Below are positions 1 through 6,998 of a stretch of 10,387 nt of DNA, one piece after another. Position numbers and translations under genes: made by a program. Under the pieces are notes generated by a model that saw only the letters and a list, made by a program, of their open reading frames with translations, did not search any database and had not been told where the DNA came from. The number at the start of each line of letters is the position of its first letter. The first letter of the stretch is position 1. The stretch spans positions 1 to 10,387 of the forward strand of contig JAQVUB010000051.1 in assembly GCA_028699735.1 (NCBI GenBank), read 5' to 3'. Source of the DNA: Lentisphaeria bacterium (GTDB lineage: Bacteria > Verrucomicrobiota > Lentisphaeria > Oligosphaerales > Oligosphaeraceae).

Positions 1-266
1 AGGGCGTATTGCGTCAGCGGCGGGATTTGCACTTCTCCGGTTTCGTCTTTATGGTCCAGCCGGATTGCGATGACACGCTCGGCGGGGACCTGCACTGTGA
101 TGGGAGGCAGCGGTTTGCGGTCGCTGAAATACACCGTGACCACGGCCATGGCATCTGCCTTGGAGGGATTGAAGAACATGAGCGCCTCATGGGCTTCCAT
201 GGGGCCGTTGTTGACCTTTTCCGGCAGATAGCCATCTGCGAAGTACCAGTTTTTCTTTCCTGCCAT
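1..266 (-). CDS. Sensory rhodopsin transducer-like (ASRT family) protein, C-terminus cut by window edge
   Basis: The 88 visible codons begin MAGKKNWYFADGYLPE and continue with HEALMFFNP, VTVYFSD, PLPPITVQVPAERV and IRLD. This order matches my recollection of the small Anabaena sensory rhodopsin transducer family (a W-x-x-A-[DE]-G-Y-[IL]-P start, a HE...N segment, an IYYSD-like strand, then VPA.R). The family is a soluble beta-sandwich of about 125 residues, so roughly 35-40 residues lie beyond the window. The start is the ATG at 264-266, with AGGAG on the minus strand (273-277) about 7 bases upstream. It begins 2 bp after the M24-like gene stops, so the two are almost certainly co-transcribed. 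No rhodopsin gene is visible. Outside Anabaena, family members occur in organisms without rhodopsins, and the fold resembles sugar-binding domains, so a ligand-binding or accessory role in this metabolic cluster is as likely as signalling. Family assignment is fairly secure; function is unknown. Confidence 0.75.
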   Translation of the reverse strand, partial: MAGKKNWYFADGYLPEKVNNGPMEAHEALMFFNPSKADAMAVVTVYFSDRKPLPPITVQVPAERVIAIRLDHKDETGEVQIPPLTQYA

Positions 267-268
267 AT

Positions 269-1438
269 TCAGACTCCTTTCGCTACCAGTTCGCGGATCA
301 GGGGGGTCAGGGAACGGGGGCCTTCCTGGGTGATGACAAATCCTTCTTCGATACGGTTTGAGCCGGCCGGGCAGCCCCACAGGGAAATATCGCTGTTGAC
401 GCACATATTGGCCTCAAAACGGTAGGTGGCTTTTTCATCCGGATAAGGGCTTTCGGCTTCGGCCAGTCCAATTCCGTGCATTGGCGGATACAAATCGTAT
501 TGGGTCATCTTGTGTTTGGCGAAGACGGCTTTGACAGCCTTGACCATCTCACCGGAAATTTCGCCGGCTTTCAGATATTTCTGCTGAACGTTTGCCGCTT
601 CAAAGAGGACATTCAGGAAGCGTTTCTGTTCATCAGAAGCCCTGCCGATAACAAAGGGGTACTCGACTGTCGAGACGTAGCCCTGATATTGCACGGCCAT
701 GGCCGCCATCAGCATTTCACCGGAACGCATGATTTTATTGGTGGCCCGGCCAATGACCGTTTCAGTGCGCTTGCCGGAGCCAAACACCATGAAATTGATG
801 TCTTCGGCACCGGCCATGCGGGCAGCTCCCTCCGCTGCGCCCGCAGCCATCGTTTCCGGGTTGCCATCGACGGCATATTCGAGAAGTTTTTTGTATCCTT
901 CGCAGGCCTGTCGACCGGCTTCCGCAAGGCAGGCCACTTCGTTGGTGGATTTGATCAGACGCAGCTTGAACATCAGCGGGGCGGCATCGATGATTTCCGC
1001 AGCTGGCGCCGCATTTTTGATGCGCTCAAAAATCGGTGCGGGGATATCCCACATGCCGACGATTCCAAGCTTGCGCCCTCCCTGCAGGGCTTCCTGAATG
1101 ACCTCGGCCAGTTTCCGGAAGGAACTGAGGGGATAGTCAATTTCTTCCGGTACGGTCACGCAGGCGAATTCCTTGACATTGCAGTAATTTTCCCAGACTG
1201 ACATTTCTCTGGCGTAGGTTTCGCCTTCGGGGGCTCCGGCCAGGGTCGGCAGACCGGATTTTGGAATCAGGCAGATGGCTCGTTCGAAAATCGGCCAGAA
1301 ATTACAGACATAGCGCAGATTTTCCTTGCGGTATTCGTCCCCATAGACCAAGATAGCATCGAGCTGACTGGCTGCCATTTTTGCCTGAAAACGTTCGATG
1401 CGACTGACGAATTCACTTTTGGGGATGACCATGTTCAT
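269..1438 (-). CDS. M24-family (creatinase / aminopeptidase P fold) protein with degenerate metal site
   Basis: This 389-residue protein has a creatinase-type N-terminal domain (about 1-155) and a C-terminal pita-bread domain (about 165-389). Family landmarks are the linker FKLRLIKSTNEVACL (157-171), GEMLMAAMAVQYQGY (240-254), MHGIGLAEAE (320-329) and NRIEEGFVIT (361-370). Metal-dependent M24 peptidases bind two metals through Asp, Asp, His, Glu, Glu. By eye, Ala246 and Thr257 sit where the two Asp should be, Asp350 replaces the first Glu, and His321 and Glu364 or Glu365 remain. Creatinase itself is a metal-free member that hydrolyses a C-N bond, so this may be a non-peptidase hydrolase or a non-catalytic relative. 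The start is the ATG at 1436-1438, with GAGGAG (minus strand, 1448-1453) 9 bases away. It lies 2 bp from the transducer-like gene and 137 bp, containing an inverted repeat, from the isomerase. Fold is confident; activity is unknown. Confidence 0.8.
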   Translation of the reverse strand: MNMVIPKSEFVSRIERFQAKMAASQLDAILVYGDEYRKENLRYVCNFWPIFERAICLIPKSGLPTLAGAPEGETYAREMSVWENYCNVKEFACVTVPEEIDYPLSSFRKLAEVIQEALQGGRKLGIVGMWDIPAPIFERIKNAAPAAEIIDAAPLMFKLRLIKSTNEVACLAEAGRQACEGYKKLLEYAVDGNPETMAAGAAEGAARMAGAEDINFMVFGSGKRTETVIGRATNKIMRSGEMLMAAMAVQYQGYVSTVEYPFVIGRASDEQKRFLNVLFEAANVQQKYLKAGEISGEMVKAVKAVFAKHKMTQYDLYPPMHGIGLAEAESPYPDEKATYRFEANMCVNSDISLWGCPAGSNRIEEGFVITQEGPRSLTPLIRELVAKGV

Positions 1439-1485
1439 TTATTCATTCTCCTCGATTGATGATATCAAGACCACATCCAAACAGA

Positions 1486-1555
1486 TTTTTTAACAACGAA
1501 AGGCACGAAAAGCACAAAATTTTCGTGTTTTTTTGCGTTTTTTCGTTATTAAAAA
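1486..1555. repeat. AT-rich imperfect inverted repeat, possible terminator or dispersed palindromic element
   Basis: The left arm (about 1486-1519) starts TTTTTTAACAACGAAAGGCA. The right arm (about 1520-1555), read on the opposite strand, starts TTTTTAATAACGAAAAAACG. The arms match imperfectly over about 33 bases and meet at AAAATTTT (1516-1523), so the transcript could form a long, A/U-rich hairpin. It sits between the stop of the isomerase gene and the start of the M24-like gene, where it could terminate or attenuate transcription or stabilise an mRNA end. A related single arm lies at 10223-10250, which suggests a dispersed element rather than a dedicated terminator. No coding function is supported here. 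Confidence 0.65.
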
Positions 1556-1575
1556 TGCTTTTGGATGCTTGCAAT

Positions 1576-3060
1576 TTACTCCACCGTGACACAGTTGATG
1601 CGCATCAGGGCTGCGGTTTTCTGCAGGGCATTCCAGGCATTGCCTGGAGCGACGATGACATGATGTGCGCTCCCGGTATCGATGATCTGCTTCAAGTATT
1701 GGCGCACTTCACTTTTGACTTTGATCATGGCATGCAGTTCATTGCAGGGCAGGGTGGGGAATTCGATGCTTTCGCCACGGGAAATCAGCATCTGGTAGCT
1801 GTCTCCGGTATTGAGGAAATGTCCCATGGTCACGGCGCCGGGTTTAAGGATCAGCTCGTAATTCAGACCGGAGCCTTTGAAGCCCCATTCTTCCGGAGAT
1901 CCAGTGAGGGTGATGGCTTTGTCGCTTTTGGCCAGTTCCGGTGAACCGATGCCGTGTCCCAGAAGGAACACCGCATTGTTGGCACGATCGAATTGTCCCC
2001 ATTCCGCCTGGAATGGCAGGTTTCCGGTGAACTGATGCAGCAGATCCATCATTACCAGCCCGCCGATATCGCCTTCGCAGCCCACCATGAAGCGGTCTTC
2101 CTCCATCAGCATGGATGCACCCATGCGTGCCGGAGCACCGGTCATCTTTTCAATATAATGCTGACCGAGAAAACACATTCCATCCAAATTGAATTTGCGG
2201 TAAAGTTTCCGCAGGGCTAACCCGAGACGAACAGAAGGTTGCACATCGGCCATTTTCACATTGCGGACAGGGAAACGCCGATATAATTTTTGTGCGGCAT
2301 TTTCGGTGGCCTCCGGATCGATTTTCTGCCACAGATCGATCAGGTGTTCGGCCTGAATGGTCATCACCTCCGGTCCAAGAAAACCTTTGACTCTAGCCCG
2401 GTCGAATTCGAGGTCATACATGCCGCGGAAGACGTGTCCAATAAGGCCATAAGTGGAACTGCGCAGGCGCCGGACGGCGGTGACCGCCTGGATGATGTCG
2501 GCGATCTGGCCGTAGGCGTCCGTATCGGAAATTTCCCCGACGACCGTTTCGTATTCGAGTTTCATTTTCCGGAAGCTGCCTGAGAGCTGGGTGATGGCGA
2601 TCAGGGCGCTGTTGCGCATGGTCGCCACATAATTGTCGAGGGGATTGACGTTGTCTGCGGTCTGGGTGTCAAACAGTATGACAAGCGGGCGTGAGGTGCA
2701 TTTGTTGATTGCATGCATGGTGATGAAATCCGGCAGATAGGTGCCTGCAATTACCACAACTGCCTCGATTTGAGCGTTGCGAAATTGTTCTCCGGCCTCT
2801 TCGGCGTGGTCCAGTGTGTCAACCATGCCGGGATAAACCAGGTCACAGCCTGGCAGCGCAGAAGCCAGGCGTTTGGCAGCAGCATCCAGATCGGCGGCAA
2901 CCTGCCCCTCGAGTGCCGGATACATCCTCCAATACTCGAAATATCCCAGAGCCAGCAGACCAATTTGCGGACGGCGCTCAGCCGGGCGGGAGGTCAGCAC
3001 ATCGCCAAAAATGCCGGCCTCTTCGGCGTCAAAACTGGTAATTTGATTTTTTTTATTCAT
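1576..3060 (-). CDS. L-arabinose/L-fucose isomerase-like sugar isomerase
   Basis: This 494-residue protein is close to the usual length of AraA (about 500). The N-terminal part has Rossmann-like segments (PQIGLLALGYFEYW, 31-44; AVVVIAGTYLPDF, 100-112; RPLVILFDTQTADN, 124-137). The C-terminal part has the family hallmarks MVGCEGDIGG (325-334), AEWGQFD (352-358), LLGHGIGSP (366-374) and TGSAHHVIV (462-470). Such enzymes are metal-dependent aldose-ketose isomerases of the cytoplasm. By eye, Glu329, Glu353, His369 and His466 or His467 have the same spacing as the metal-binding and catalytic residues of AraA/FucI, so it is probably active. The rest of the sequence is divergent, so the sugar cannot be named. 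The ATG (3058-3060) overlaps the stop of the upstream deacetylase (ATGA) with no strong Shine-Dalgarno, which implies translational coupling. Family is confident; substrate is unknown. Confidence 0.85.
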   Translation of the reverse strand: MNKKNQITSFDAEEAGIFGDVLTSRPAERRPQIGLLALGYFEYWRMYPALEGQVAADLDAAAKRLASALPGCDLVYPGMVDTLDHAEEAGEQFRNAQIEAVVVIAGTYLPDFITMHAINKCTSRPLVILFDTQTADNVNPLDNYVATMRNSALIAITQLSGSFRKMKLEYETVVGEISDTDAYGQIADIIQAVTAVRRLRSSTYGLIGHVFRGMYDLEFDRARVKGFLGPEVMTIQAEHLIDLWQKIDPEATENAAQKLYRRFPVRNVKMADVQPSVRLGLALRKLYRKFNLDGMCFLGQHYIEKMTGAPARMGASMLMEEDRFMVGCEGDIGGLVMMDLLHQFTGNLPFQAEWGQFDRANNAVFLLGHGIGSPELAKSDKAITLTGSPEEWGFKGSGLNYELILKPGAVTMGHFLNTGDSYQMLISRGESIEFPTLPCNELHAMIKVKSEVRQYLKQIIDTGSAHHVIVAPGNAWNALQKTAALMRINCVTVE

Positions 3061-3941
3061 GGCGTGATTTGTTCTGCAATGGTTTCCATGTTTTCGAAAC
3101 AGACTTCTCGCCCCAAGCGGGCTCCTTCTGTACGCGCAAATTCAAAAAGCTCGTGCAGGAAGCGAATCCCTTCGCCTTGGAATACGGGGTCGACATGGCA
3201 GGCGGTGATGAATGGGATGTCGGCTGCCAGGCATTGCCGAAAATCATGTTGTGCCAAACGCATTGCCGCCGCATATTTTTCGGGGGTCAGGTACCAGGTG
3301 TAATCACAGGTCAGCGGCAGCAGACAACCCTGGAATTTGCTGCCTAATTGCTGGCAGCGTTCCCGGGTGATTTCCCTCGGCGGCACTTCCATACGGTCCA
3401 GGATGTAATCCCAGCCGGTCTCCTGAAGGCATACGGAACTGTCAAAACGATATCCTTCTTCTGCAAGCGCCTGAAACATGCCTGGACTTTCTTGCAGTGC
3501 CGGCGCACGGAAACCCAGGATTGGAAAGCTCAAAGTGTTTTCCAGGATTCCCCGCCCCTGTCGCAGCCTGGCACGGCAATTTTCGGTGCTATGTTCTCGG
3601 GCGAGGGCATCCGCGTTTTCGCGGGCAAAGCGTTTATTTTCCGTTTCATGTGGTAAATCCAGAATCATGTCGGGAGGGATTCCTAGTTCAAAGCGGTTAT
3701 GACTCAGGCCATGCTGGGCAAAAGCGTGTCCATGCTCATGGGCAGCCCGAATGATTCCCGCATAGTCACCAGGCAGTTGGTTAAACGGCTTTCCGGATTC
3801 TTCATCAACAGGTACTACAAAAAAAGTTGCCGGAATTTTTTCAAGATCAAGAAAATCAATCAGTTTACGGAAATTTTCCACCTTGCACCAGTGTGCGAGG
3901 GTAACATCATCCACGCTCATGCCGAAAAAGAATTTTTTCAT
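3057..3941 (-). CDS. Polysaccharide deacetylase-like protein (NodB/CE4 fold)
   Basis: This 294-residue protein lacks an obvious signal peptide, so it is probably cytoplasmic. It carries the short motifs of the NodB homology domain: MSVDDV (8-13) with Asp11 and Asp12, QHGLSH (76-81) giving the His77-x3-His81 pair, GFRAPAL (143-149) with Arg145, and a late TACHVDP (247-252) whose His249 could be the catalytic base. Members use one divalent metal held by Asp-His-His to remove N- or O-acetyl groups from sugars; related forms cleave other amides. The ATG at 3939-3941 has AAAGGA about 6 bases upstream. The gene starts 18 bp after the PIG-L gene stops and overlaps the isomerase start by 4 bp. With two deacetylase-fold proteins side by side, a small N-acylated sugar is a better guess than cell-wall polymer. 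All core metal residues appear present; the substrate is inferred only. Confidence 0.8.
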   Translation of the reverse strand: MKKFFFGMSVDDVTLAHWCKVENFRKLIDFLDLEKIPATFFVVPVDEESGKPFNQLPGDYAGIIRAAHEHGHAFAQHGLSHNRFELGIPPDMILDLPHETENKRFARENADALAREHSTENCRARLRQGRGILENTLSFPILGFRAPALQESPGMFQALAEEGYRFDSSVCLQETGWDYILDRMEVPPREITRERCQQLGSKFQGCLLPLTCDYTWYLTPEKYAAAMRLAQHDFRQCLAADIPFITACHVDPVFQGEGIRFLHELFEFARTEGARLGREVCFENMETIAEQITP

Positions 3942-3959
3942 GTTTTTTCCTTTGCAGAA

Positions 3960-4655
3960 TTATGCGAAAATAGAGGTGGTGTCTGTTACTTTGGTGGGCA
4001 GGTAGAAACTTTGCCGGAAAGCTTCGGCATATTGTACCTGGATTCTTGAGCCATGGAAGCGAGCCCGTGCCTCCATTTCATCTCCCCAGTCATCAAGATG
4101 GCCGCCATCCTGGTCATAGGCCGACATTGCCGCGATCTTGTCGGTAAATTCCTCGGAGATATCAACCAGATGTGAAGGTTGCGGCAGCAGGTCATTGACT
4201 TCGAAATGAAAATATCGGCTGGCAGTCCAGGGGCGTTGCCCAAAGTCTGCCGTGCAATTCCAGCGAGCCTGGTTCCAGGCATCAATAGACATTTGAGCCA
4301 TTCCATGGTGTTGAAAATATTCAGCCGGCCAGTGTCCGAATATTACTTCAGGCTGATATTTGCGGATTGCGCCAATACACTGCCGGTAATACGAAGCATT
4401 GGCTCCAACTTCAAAATCTCCGACATCAAAACATTCCAGCGAATGCACTCCAAGCAGGGCATGCGCTTTTTGAGCACCTTCCTTGAAACGACGCACCGCT
4501 GCTAGACTTCCACCCGGGACGGTATAAGCTTCATCCCCATTGCCAAAACAAAAAACATTCACTTCACAGCCGCTCTTTACCAGTTTGCGGATGGTTCCGC
4601 CCATGGCAATCACCGAATCGTCAAGATGCGCCCCTAAAATTAAGACCCTTTTCAT
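3960..4655 (-). CDS. PIG-L / LmbE family deacetylase
   Basis: This 231-residue protein starts MKRVLILGAHLDDSVIAMGG, a variant of the AHPDD...GG motif that holds the catalytic zinc in PIG-L/LmbE enzymes. Likely ligands are His10, Asp13 and His117 in FQHHGMAQ (114-121). These enzymes remove N-acetyl groups from GlcNAc-type sugars, as in mycothiol, bacillithiol, GPI-anchor precursors and chitobiose. The length and lack of a signal peptide fit a cytoplasmic enzyme acting on a small molecule. The frame stays open for 20 more codons (to 4715), but those residues have no family similarity and GGGGG sits just upstream of the ATG at 4653-4655, so I take the shorter start. It is the first visible gene of the minus-strand run, facing the transporter operon across a 256-bp gap. 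Family is confident, substrate unknown. Confidence 0.88.
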   Translation of the reverse strand: MKRVLILGAHLDDSVIAMGGTIRKLVKSGCEVNVFCFGNGDEAYTVPGGSLAAVRRFKEGAQKAHALLGVHSLECFDVGDFEVGANASYYRQCIGAIRKYQPEVIFGHWPAEYFQHHGMAQMSIDAWNQARWNCTADFGQRPWTASRYFHFEVNDLLPQPSHLVDISEEFTDKIAAMSAYDQDGGHLDDWGDEMEARARFHGSRIQVQYAEAFRQSFYLPTKVTDTTSIFA

Positions 4656-4911
4656 GCTGCCCCCAATGTGATCAATCCAGGTTACTGCAATTAATTTATA
4701 ACCGCACTGACTCAAATTCGTCGCATATTCTGCTCTTTATTTTGCATTTTATGGCTTATTTTTCAGCTGTTAGTCTTCAGCTATCAGCTGATGAAAGGAA
4801 ACCAATGATGCTATTCGAAAAAAGAATCTTTCATATTACATTAACATTTTTTCATCCTGTGATTTTGTATTCGGTTATGATCTTTCCCAGCAACAGAAAA
4901 GGGATTCGGCA
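4656..4911. promoter_or_regulatory. Divergent intergenic region, presumed to hold both operon promoters
   Basis: The minus-strand catabolic-type genes and the plus-strand transporter operon start on opposite sides of these 256 bases, so both promoters probably lie here. Candidate -10 boxes are TATAAA on the minus strand (4695-4700) and TATGAT on the plus strand (4876-4881). Neither has a convincing -35 at the right distance, so both are weak. A palindrome ATCAGCTGAT (4783-4792) could be an operator but belongs to a short repeat described separately. The region is AT-rich compared with the flanking genes. The short open frame 4742-4942 has no ribosome site or recognisable product. Confidence 0.55.
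4764..4791. repeat. 7-nt-period CAGCT repeat with internal palindrome
   Basis: Four consecutive heptads read CAGCTGT, TAGTCTT, CAGCTAT and CAGCTGA, three of them starting CAGCT. The last two create the 10-base palindrome ATCAGCTGAT (4783-4792). It lies in the divergent promoter region. It may be a remnant of a dispersed CAGCT-type repeat or part of a regulator binding site; the sequence does not decide between them. Confidence 0.5.
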
Positions 4912-4914
4912 TTG
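4899..4914 (+). promoter_or_regulatory. Ribosome binding site supporting a TTG start for the ABC ATPase
   Basis: AAGGGA (4899-4904) lies 7-8 bases ahead of a TTG at 4912-4914. No in-frame ATG or GTG occurs between the upstream in-frame TGA (4792-4794) and the conserved start of the ATPase domain. The stronger-looking GGAGG at 4914-4918 has no start codon in frame at a usable distance, so TTG is the best start. Confidence 0.6.
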
Positions 4915-6123
4915 GAGGATTTTCTCAGATTTGAAGGTATAACCAAGACCTATGGCTCAACCGTAGCGGTGGATAACGTTTCATTCAGTATCCAGCGCGG
5001 GGAGATCTTTTCGTTGCTTGGTCCCAGTGGTTGCGGCAAGACGACCCTGTTGCGCTTGCTGGCCGGCTTTGAAGCACCGGATTCCGGGCGGATTATTCTG
5101 GATGGAGAGGATATCACCGATCTTTCGCCAAACCATCGCAAGGTCAATACCGTTTTTCAGAATTATGCGTTATTTCCGCACATGACGGTTCGAGAGAATA
5201 TTGCCTATGGCTTGCGGGTTGCGAAGCGTCCCCGTGCGGAAATTCATGCGGAAGTGGATCGCATGCTCAGTTTGATTCAGATGGAGAGTCATGCCCAGAA
5301 GAAGCCCAGTCAGATCAGTGGTGGCCAGAAGCAACGTACGGCGATCGCCCGGGCACTGATCATGCGTCCAAGAGTATTACTGCTGGATGAGCCGCTGGCT
5401 GCGCTCGATCTCAAGCTGCGTCAGCGCATGTCACTGGAATTGAGTCTGATCCATGATGAAGTCGGGATCACCTTCATGTATGTAACTCATGATCAGGGCG
5501 AAGCGATGAGCTTGAGCGACCGCATTGCGGTGATGAACAATGGCATCATTGAACAGATTGGGACTCCGGCGGAAATCTACGAAGCCCCCAAAAGCAGTTT
5601 TGTCGCTGCCTTTATCGGCGATACCAACTTTTTTGACGGAAGCATTTCTGAAGTCATTGACAGTGAATACTGCCGCATCAGTGTGACTGATCTGCCGGCG
5701 CGGCTGCTATGTTTCAACGATAAAAAATTGAACCGTGGAGATCTGGTTCATCTCAGCATCCGCCCGGAAAAGTTTCAGATTTCCTTGGACCCGCCGCAGG
5801 TTGGCCCGAAGCACAATGTTCTGGAAGCCACGGTCGAGGATATTATTTATCAGGGCGATCACACTCGGTACTGGGTTGATATCGGCAATGACTGGCGCAT
5901 TTCCCTGACCCGGCAACATACCCGTTTTATGCTCGATGAACGTCCGATCAAATGGAAAGACCGCGTCTATATTTCCTGGCTGGCCGACGATGGCTTTATG
6001 CTGGAACGCTACAGCGAGGCCGATGAAGAACTGCTGCAGGCTCCGCCACAAAGCGTTGGTGAAACCGAAGTGGAAGAGGACAGCGAGTTGTCCGCTGCGA
6101 GTGAGGGGGGAACCCAGTCATGA
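4912..6123 (+). CDS. PotA-like ABC transporter ATP-binding protein
   Basis: This 403-residue ATPase should power the two permeases downstream. It shows Walker A GPSGCGKTT (37-45), Q-loop Gln83 in VFQNYALFPHMTV, the signature ISGGQKQR (135-142), Walker B LLLDEP (156-161), D-loop AALD (163-166) and switch His193 in VTHDQGEAM. A TOBE-type regulatory domain follows (about 240-365, with SIRPEK at 282-287). This layout and the wording around the Q-loop are typical of the polyamine/opine/phosphonate/iron (POPT) importer family. It starts at TTG. The last 35 residues form an acidic, low-complexity tail (several runs of Glu/Asp, 369-398) beyond the usual end. The stop overlaps the next start as ATGA. 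The substrate cannot be read from an ATPase; polyamine is only the best-known case. Confidence 0.93.
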   Translation: MEDFLRFEGITKTYGSTVAVDNVSFSIQRGEIFSLLGPSGCGKTTLLRLLAGFEAPDSGRIILDGEDITDLSPNHRKVNTVFQNYALFPHMTVRENIAYGLRVAKRPRAEIHAEVDRMLSLIQMESHAQKKPSQISGGQKQRTAIARALIMRPRVLLLDEPLAALDLKLRQRMSLELSLIHDEVGITFMYVTHDQGEAMSLSDRIAVMNNGIIEQIGTPAEIYEAPKSSFVAAFIGDTNFFDGSISEVIDSEYCRISVTDLPARLLCFNDKKLNRGDLVHLSIRPEKFQISLDPPQVGPKHNVLEATVEDIIYQGDHTRYWVDIGNDWRISLTRQHTRFMLDERPIKWKDRVYISWLADDGFMLERYSEADEELLQAPPQSVGETEVEEDSELSAASEGGTQS

Positions 6124-6998
6124 ATCTGCGACGGCGTCAATTGCTTAAGGAATGGGGACTGACTTCACCCTCTCTGCTCTGGCTCTGTTTCTTTTTTCTG
6201 CTTCCGACCCTGATCATCTTCGCCATCTCCTTCAAACCATCCGATCCACTTGGTGGTGTGGGGGACGGATGGACACTGCAGACCATCCTGGCCTTGCGTA
6301 ACCCCAATTATCCTGAAATCATCGGTCGTACTCTCTGGATGAGCGCTTTGACGACAGTTATCACGCTGGTACTTTCGGTTCCGATTGCCTATCATATCGC
6401 CCGTTCCAAACCCTGGAAGAGGGATCTGATGCTGCTGTTGACCGTGGTTCCCTTCTGGACCAGCTTCCTGATCCGGATTTTTGCCTGGAAAGCGGTTCTG
6501 CATCCCGATGGCCTGCTGAAGAAAGCGTTGGTTTTCTGTCAGCTGATTTCTCCGGAGTCCTTGTTGCTGTACCGTCCAGGTACGGTGCTGATGGTGATGA
6601 TTTACACGGAGTTGCCCTTTGCCATTTTGCCGTTATATGCTGCAGTTGAAAAGTTTGATTTTGGTTTGATTGATGCGGCGATGGATCTGGGTGCCGGGAA
6701 GCTGCGGGCCTATTTGAGTATTTTTATTCCGGGCATCCGCAATGGTCTTCTGTCGGCCTGCCTGATGGTTTTGATTCCCTGCATTGGCAGTTATGTCATA
6801 CCGGATGTTGTTGGCGGCATTGATTCGATGATGATTGGCAATGTCATCGCACAGCGTACTTTTGTTGACCGGAATTTGCCGCATGCCAGTGCTCTGGCAG
6901 CGGTGATGACGATCGTCATGTTCCTGCCACTTTTGTATTTCTTGAAAGGCAAGAAACAGGAAGACGGCACCGCCACTCCGGCCAGAGAGGTGGTGTGA
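6120..6998 (+). CDS. PotB-like ABC transporter permease
   Basis: This 292-residue inner-membrane protein has about six predicted hydrophobic helices (about 17-38, 70-92, 101-124, 154-176, 208-231, 256-275). The EAA coupling loop, which docks on the ATPase, reads DAAMDLGAGKLRAYLSIFIP (185-204), with the conserved Gly191. The segment PFWTSFLIRIFAWKAVL (111-127) is typical of PotB-type first permeases, as is GSYVIPDVVGG (223-233). The ATG at 6120-6122 overlaps the ATPase stop by 4 bases. The next permease begins in the stop codon. It should form a heterodimer with that permease. Length and topology are normal for the family and no damage is visible. Confidence 0.92.
   Translation: MNLRRRQLLKEWGLTSPSLLWLCFFFLLPTLIIFAISFKPSDPLGGVGDGWTLQTILALRNPNYPEIIGRTLWMSALTTVITLVLSVPIAYHIARSKPWKRDLMLLLTVVPFWTSFLIRIFAWKAVLHPDGLLKKALVFCQLISPESLLLYRPGTVLMVMIYTELPFAILPLYAAVEKFDFGLIDAAMDLGAGKLRAYLSIFIPGIRNGLLSACLMVLIPCIGSYVIPDVVGGIDSMMIGNVIAQRTFVDRNLPHASALAAVMTIVMFLPLLYFLKGKKQEDGTATPAREVV

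Noticed and set aside
476..1201. Long open frame of 241 codons on the plus strand
   Set aside because: It lies wholly antisense to the M24-like gene, has no recognisable domain, and its openness follows from the codon use of the real gene.
269..1438. Annotation as Xaa-Pro aminopeptidase
   Set aside because: Key metal ligands appear replaced, so peptidase activity is not supported.
1456..1944. Plus-strand open frame of 162 codons
   Set aside because: It runs through the inverted repeat and then antisense to the isomerase; the part outside the repeat mirrors conserved isomerase codons.
1576..3060. Naming the isomerase araA
   Set aside because: Active-site residues match the superfamily but overall similarity looks too low and no arabinose-pathway genes are nearby.
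4656..4715. 20-residue N-terminal extension of the PIG-L gene
   Set aside because: The extension is unlike the family, covers a promoter-like TATAAA, and the later ATG has a good ribosome site right before the conserved MKRVLILGAHLDD start.
4742..4942. Possible 66-residue leader protein ahead of the transporter
   Set aside because: It would start at TTG or an ATG without a ribosome site, crosses the heptad repeat and overlaps the ATPase start; the product is not recognisable.
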